From contig NC_135570.1 in NCBI RefSeq assembly GCF_964340395.1, positions 10,012,322 through 10,076,321 on the forward strand: a DNA stretch of 64,000 bases, read 5' to 3'. Positions 59,101 to 64,000 of this stretch are shown here, piece after piece (within the stretch, counting starts at the first letter, position 1; each line of letters opens with the position of its first letter). The notes below the pieces were generated by a model. That model searched no databases and was not told the origin of the DNA. It saw only the letters and a list, made by a program, of their open reading frames with translations. The position numbers were made by a program, and so were the translations under genes. The stretch is from Glandiceps talaboti (lineage: Eukaryota > Hemichordata > Enteropneusta > Spengelidae).

Positions 59101-62100
59101 CTGTTCTGTAGCATCTCAGACCACGTTTAATAGTGGTCAGAGGTAGCATGGATGGGAGGAAGGGGGACTAGAGAACACTTTTTTGAATAGTTCGACAATT
59201 TCAATATCGAAACAGTTTACTTTCTAGACCACGACACAATGAAAGTATTTTTTTAAAGTGATGACAAATCTTGACAATTGTCCATTGAAAGTATCATGTT
59301 CATTGTTAAGCGTAACGAGAAGTTTCCGTGAACTTACTAAGAATTGTACTTTGAAATCTATGATGGCAATATGTTTGTTACTGTCATCCAGGGTACATTC
59401 GGCAGGATTTTATGCTCTTCTGCTCTTCAGTATATACCAAACGAAAAGTGTAGATTATTCTCGCAAACCAGAGCTGCTATTTCTTCCGCCACACTGCGAA
59501 ATAACGGTGCGTCTTGGACGGTGGCGTGAAAGAGGGTGTGGTTTTACGACGATGGTGTAAAGACAAGTGTAGATTGCTTGCAATGTACACTGTCGTTAAC
59601 TCAGCCCTTTTGTGGCAGCTATAGAACATACGAACACGCTCGTCCTACTTTTTTCACTTGAGTGGAAAATGAACCCCTTGAAAATGAGATCGACTATGTA
59701 GGCACATCGACCTTTACGCCTATGTCCTTTCATTTAAGGTTTATGGCAGGAACGAGAATAGTAAGTGCATCGAACCGTGTTGAAATATCACATTGAGATG
59801 CAGATATTTGACTGTATCAATCACTCTGACTTTACAATTACTGGGAACGACATACCTTTCAATATTGTCCATGCTCGAATAGCAACATGACACGTAAGTG
59901 TTATACTGTATAATCATAGAGGGTCTATGGTATACATGTACAGTAAGTGTGTATATATATATTTGGTCATCACCTTTGTTCTAACAGAACAAAAGTACAT
60001 GTAACTACACATAGCGGTAATACTGTTTTCGTTTGTACTAAGTAGTGGTCTGTATCGGTTTGGGTATTTATTACTGTTTAATCCCAATTATTCTCTTCGC
60101 TGTCTATGATTTTCTGGTTCTTGTATCGGTACTACCTTACCGTTGGAACTGAGCTACGATCATTCTTTTGTTCTGGACCAACTCTTACTACAACTCTACC
60201 AGATATTTTTTTCACACCAAAATTGAAATCTTAATTCGACGTAGACCTTTAAAAAACCCAGTAGCTGTAACCATGGTAACGAAGACTATTTTTGTCTCCC
60301 TAATTTATCTTATTCATATGCTCAAACCCAATCAGTAGCCAGCAGTTGAAAACCGATTGAATGGTTCGGACAATTCATGCATATTATGACACTTTTTTCA
60401 TGAACATAACCCCACTCTGAGTGCACACAGTACCGTCGATGAATAGTAACAGGTGACTCATCTACTTAATTTTACGAATTGAACCGTTTCATGTAAACAT
60501 GCGATGTCTTTTCAGTCTATTAAAACAACATATCGAAATGTTAAAGCTACAATTATCGAGGTTTATGAATCGAAGAATTCTTTTTTGGGTGACACCTACC
60601 TCGACATTTGTACGTTAAAATTCTGAGTAGGCTATATATTTGGAAATCGACTGTGGCATTTGTTAGGTGGGTTAACACTCTATTGTATATACTTAGTAGT
60701 CACTATGAATCCACGGAATGCCCTCGAAACGTTGACTGTACACAAACAAGTGCTCCGTTCAAACAAAAATACACGTATGTTGAACGTGTACACACTGACT
60801 CTCGTGTTAGCTTACCAGCCTTGAGGGGCAGTCCATATGTAGGCAGATGTATGTGTTGACTAATCATCGAGGGTTTGTTTTTTAAAAGAAAAGAAATTAT
60901 GTTATAAATAACCCTTTAAGGTCATACATGTATTGTTTGTTGTTTTACTGTATTGTGTCACTTGCTGGGTCAACGAACTTGTACTTACAGGTGTGTGCGT
61001 ATTGGAATTTATTGCATGCACTTCTATTTGTATTATAAGAGTGTAAACACCACGGTACTCGAGTGGAGGTGATACTAGTATGTACATAACGGTGTGTTGG
61101 ACAATGTATGAACAACGATCATCTAAAACACATTCCCTCTATCACCGTCTAAAACTTCATTTTCGTCCCCCTCCTAGTAAATTATTGCCTAGAATGACGA
61201 AAACACGAATGCTTGGTAAATTGTAGTTTAGAATGAGTGAATCATGAAAGATTTTCTGTTTTTAATGGTATACACAAAATCTGGAAATATGGTATTTATG
61301 CATTGCAGTTGAGCATGGAACTGTCATTGTACACAAGTAGTGACATACTAGTATTACACAATTTGTATCTACGTAAATGTAAACACTTCGATGTCACTAA
61401 GGTGAAACATGCACATGCATGATATATAGTATACATATATTACAGTGCATTATAGGAAATACATAAGTTTAAAACCAAATATTCATCTCTAATTATATGT
61501 CCCTTTTTATCATATTTTTCATAAATGAGCTGTATACAGAACTAGAGCTAATTGTTGTGTACATTTCAGTCTTTTTACTTATTTGGCAAACTGTCAACCC
61601 TTACATTGTCACAATCCTATTTACATTAATTGATACAATTTGCAATTAAAATAGCAACATACGATGTAGCACGTTGCTTTGTACACCCATATATTCTCAA
61701 CGCAAATATTAAAAATAGTTTACACACAACCGCGTTCTGGTGAAAATAAAGTGACTCTTTTACACTGACATTAGCTCTTCAGGCTAAACATCGTGTATGT
61801 ACATACAGGCCAGCTGTTCATGGATGTCACGCCATCTGTCGGATCATGACGTTTTTTCTGAATTCTCTGCTTTTATTCTTTCATAAAATAATGAATCGTT
61901 TGCATTTAGGATTCATTCATTTGTGATTGAATTGTCTGTCTGACAGACTCCGGCGACTGTTTGTATATATGCACCATTCAGTAGCACTGCACTTTGGTCG
62001 CACCCTAGATAAAGCATTATTCGAGTTTCCTGTGCATGCTATATATATTGCGGTGTGCAGCGGTGTGATAAGAACTCTAACTAAACTTGGCCAGGGTATT

Positions 62101-62497
62101 TAATGATTATTTGTGAACGACCTTGACATTCCGTAATAGTAGGTTGAGATGACGTTACGTTTGTGTATATCGAATGAACCAGCACTATTCTACAGATGAA
62201 GTAAAGTGCCAGCAATGTTATTTTCACATTAAATCGAACTTCAAAAATTCTTTCTACAAGAATAACGTCCTTTGTATTTCTTGTGTATGAGTAATATTCA
62301 CTTTCTTATAGCAAATGAATTGTGGAATTAATTTTATAAATTTCGCAACTTCCGTTGTGCACACAGTGAAAGTTGGCCAGGGTATACATAGCAAAGATCA
62401 GGGTACTACAGTCTATAGTCGGAAGTTGCGATGCTACCACTCTCGGCCGCTACTTACCGAAATAGACCTCTTTACCGCACTTTGGACACTTCGGCAT
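52651..62497 (-). CDS. CRIP1-like: CRIP-B: second CRIP1-type single-LIM protein, complete
   Basis: Four exons on the minus strand (62458-62497, 53867-53961, 53191-53245, 52651-52697) join in phase to 237 nt, or 78 residues, close to the 77 of human CRIP1. The protein starts [20 protein letters not shown], continues [20 protein letters not shown], and ends [16 protein letters not shown]. Ligands C4, C7, H25, C28, C31, C34 and C52 match CRIP-A, but the last pair is C-x2-C (YCKHCY) instead of C-x3-C: exon 3 is one codon shorter. LIM domains tolerate this spacing, so the fold is probably intact. Exons 1 and 2 are the same length as in CRIP-A (40 and 95 nt). Intron 1 is 8.5 kb; intron 3 is mostly microsatellite. 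A polyadenylation hexamer lies about 160 nt beyond the stop. Confidence 0.93.
52868..53164. repeat. Compound TATG / CAGA tetranucleotide microsatellite
   Basis: TATG repeats with two TG-rich interruptions run from 52868 to about 53083, then CAGA repeats from 53090 to 53164. It fills most of CRIP-B intron 3 (52698-53190). Long open frames in several phases come from the repeat. Confidence 0.97.
53191..53245 (-). CDS. CRIP1-like: CRIP-B exon 3
   Basis: Acceptor CCTTCCTTCAG; donor GTGAGT at 53190-53185. It encodes [18 protein letters not shown]; 55 nt, one codon shorter than CRIP-A exon 3. Confidence 0.93.
53867..53961 (-). CDS. CRIP1-like: CRIP-B exon 2
   Basis: Acceptor TTAAACGCAG above 53961; donor GTAAGT at 53866-53861. 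It encodes [18 protein letters not shown] to TPGSHDV. An upstream GTTGTAAGT leaves a choice of donor, but only this one keeps phase with exon 3. Confidence 0.93.
53962..62457. other. CRIP-B intron 1
   Basis: An 8.5-kb intron with the 22-bp palindrome and few recognisable repeats; clearly poorer in MITEs than CRIP-A intron 1. Short frames on both strands have no recognisable domain. Confidence 0.65.
56876..56897. other. 22-bp perfect palindrome
   Basis: The arms are CATGGAAGTAT and its exact reverse complement. A spaced version (arms CATGGAAGTAT, about 8-bp spacer) lies at 51285-51313. In CRIP-B intron 1. Function unknown. Confidence 0.7.
62458..62497 (-). CDS. CRIP1-like: CRIP-B exon 1
   Basis: ATG at 62497-62495 and donor GTAAGTA at 62457-62451. 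It encodes [13 protein letters not shown] plus one base; identical length and phase to CRIP-A exon 1. Confidence 0.92.
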
Positions 62498-62707
62498 AAT
62501 GATTGGTATCTCCAACGATCGTCTATACAAGCAGTGAACGGTTTGATGAACGGTGGTTTCTGCGGGCGATGCGTGGCTCAAGCTCGTCAGCAGTGGCTAT
62601 GGGTGTGGTGGTCAAAATGCACACATTCTGTATACAGGTAGTCTGAATTGATAGCTAAAGTTGTGCACACGGCACTTATTAACTGTAAAGTTCACCGATA
62701 TACATAC

Positions 62708-62776
62708 CTTGAGGTCGGTGACTGGCATTGCATTGCGAGCAAAACCGTTTGAATGTGTATAGAAAGTACCCGCCAT
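62708..62776 (-). CDS. Possible short upstream exon, unidentified
   Basis: On the minus strand an ATG in a strong initiation context (AAGATGGCG) opens 23 codons, MAGTFYTHSNGFARN and eight more, and runs straight into a donor-like AAG|GTATGT at 62707. It lies about 210 bp upstream of the CRIP-B start codon. Spliced at this donor, it does not join CRIP-B exon 2 in phase (phase 0 against 1). It could be a CRIP-B 5' UTR exon with an upstream ORF, the first exon of another gene, or chance. I do not recognise the peptide. An upstream in-frame ATG at 62809 adds 11 residues. Confidence 0.2.
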
Positions 62777-62937
62777 CTTATAGTAACCTCCTGTGAAGAG
62801 CTTGTCCATCTGATTAGCACACATTTATTTCTCTACCATACGCTGATTTTTCACACATACATGTTTTATACTTTTACTTCTTATATACACGAGTAAACGG
62901 GTGGGGTGGGGTCATCTCGCACCCGGTCTTGCACACA

Positions 62938-62967
62938 TATCATTATCATATCATATCATATCATATT
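62938..62967. repeat. ATCAT pentanucleotide microsatellite
   Basis: About five ATCAT units, upstream of CRIP-B. Confidence 0.8.
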
Positions 62968-63380
62968 TTTGTCGTTTAATCATATAATTTAAAGACACCA
63001 ATCACACTTCAAAAGTCAAATCAAAGAGAAATCATAGTCATTTTTTCCCCACATTTTCAGATTTGTCTCCCGCCCTTTTCACTCACAATTCCCAACATTG
63101 TGCAACTGTGCACAGCACTGTCTTTGCACACGAAACGATGCGATATATCGTTCGTATAGCAATAAACAAGGGTGTTCGCCTCGAATTCACATCGTTGGGA
63201 CGTGACCTCAATGGTACTCAAGGAGCACTCCTATATTGTGCTGTCATAAACAGTTCAAACAAGTCTAAAAAAACCACACCCATCGAATGATCGCTAAGAA
63301 AGACTACATAATACATTCCTGGGTCATGACATAACCTATTGTGTCTAGTAGCTGCCAGTCTCCTGTCAGAATACTAGACA

Positions 63381-63788
63381 GGTATTGGTGAGATCAATAG
63401 TTCAAGGTAGGATAAAAAAAATATTTTATTTAGGCCTCAGGACCCCCCCCCCCCCCCAACTAAACCCAAAATTGAAATTTGATTGAAAGAGCACAATAAA
63501 TTTCAAATCAGAATGTATTAGGAGTATATAGAGAGAAACATGTTCTATTGTTGACACTACTTTATTTTACTTTTTAGCGCCATACATTTACTATAGCGAA
63601 CATTCTTCTATTTCTCAATTTGACATTTTTTTAGAAATATTTACATTCTTTAGGGGAGCAAAACAGATCCAACCGTTTTTTGTTGGATGAGAATTAAAAT
63701 GGCTCAATCCCATCCGCACCCTCACCCCAAAAGTAAAAGAATTATGTTTTTTATCCATCATTGAACTATTGATCTCGCCCCTTATACC
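63381..63788. mobile_element. Probable TIR element upstream of CRIP-B
   Basis: GAGATCAATAGTTCAAGGTA then GGATAAAAAAA at about 63390 is inverted as TTTTTTATCCATCATTGAAC then TATTGATCTC ending near 63776. It contains a C-run at 63443-63458. Confidence 0.6.
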
Positions 63789-64000
63789 AAAGGTTATCAA
63801 ATGCGGTTGACAATAGGGTTAATGTGCTATTAATTCGTTATCAAAATTCCTGATGTAGGTGGAAATCAATTATTTATAAACAGTAGCTTGAACGTAGCAA
63901 TGTGATTATTAAAAATGTGATCAAGGAGGAGGCACGATTTGTGTTAATTACCGTATAATGTTACAAGAATCCCACCGCTACCATCATATATTGAAAATTT

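Noticed and set aside
62315-62641. 108-codon plus-strand frame opposite CRIP-B exon 1
   Set aside because: No recognisable domain and overlaps the well-supported minus-strand exon.
1-64000. Search for a new multi-gene system, an endogenous virus or an intact transposon
   Set aside because: No clustered unknown genes, no integrase or transposase frame and no long terminal repeats were found; the only polymerase remnant is the dead LINE fragment.

Overview
This window looks like nuclear DNA of an animal, most likely a marine invertebrate (a lophotrochozoan or an invertebrate deuterostome; the sequence alone does not decide). The evidence is genes split into many short exons with GT-AG introns of 0.3-8.5 kb, AT-rich non-coding DNA, tRNA-derived SINEs, a decayed LINE, and many short inverted-repeat elements. 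There are no operons or bacterial signals. All genes were assembled by reading exon ends and checking that phases join; none was confirmed by transcripts or searches.

Layout. (1) 1-6502, + strand: the last two coding exons of TXNDC15, a membrane-anchored thioredoxin-domain protein; the rest of the gene lies left of the window. (2) 6503-9359: spacer with a 33-bp minisatellite, then a GC-richer promoter-like stretch around 8940-9060. (3) 9360-31244, + strand: a complete SEC24 of the C/D class, 18 coding exons, 1,137 residues, all phases consistent. It is the cargo-binding subunit of the COPII coat. (4) 31245-36995: spacer containing several foldback or terminal-inverted-repeat elements. (5) 36996-46974, + strand: a complete four-exon CRIP-type LIM protein gene (81 residues, here CRIP-A). 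(6) 46975-52650: spacer between two convergent genes, with a minisatellite, a tRNA-Ala-like sequence and a CA microsatellite. (7) 52651-62497, - strand: a second complete four-exon CRIP gene (78 residues, here CRIP-B) whose intron positions and phases match CRIP-A exactly. (8) 62498-64000: CRIP-B 5' flank, with a possible extra upstream exon.

TXNDC15 and SEC24 are both secretory-pathway genes, but nothing here shows co-regulation beyond adjacency. The two CRIP genes are best read as an inverted, tail-to-tail duplication.

The most interesting non-gene signals are: a 31-bp tandem repeat that multiplies the 5' splice site of SEC24 exon 13; a 73-bp repeat that carries a CTCF-like motif in each copy; at least ten families of short foldback/TIR elements, several with two or more copies in the window; a minisatellite in the probable 3' UTR of CRIP-A; and a 300-bp compound microsatellite within about 30 bp of the CRIP-B exon 3 donor. 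I found no convincing new multi-gene system.
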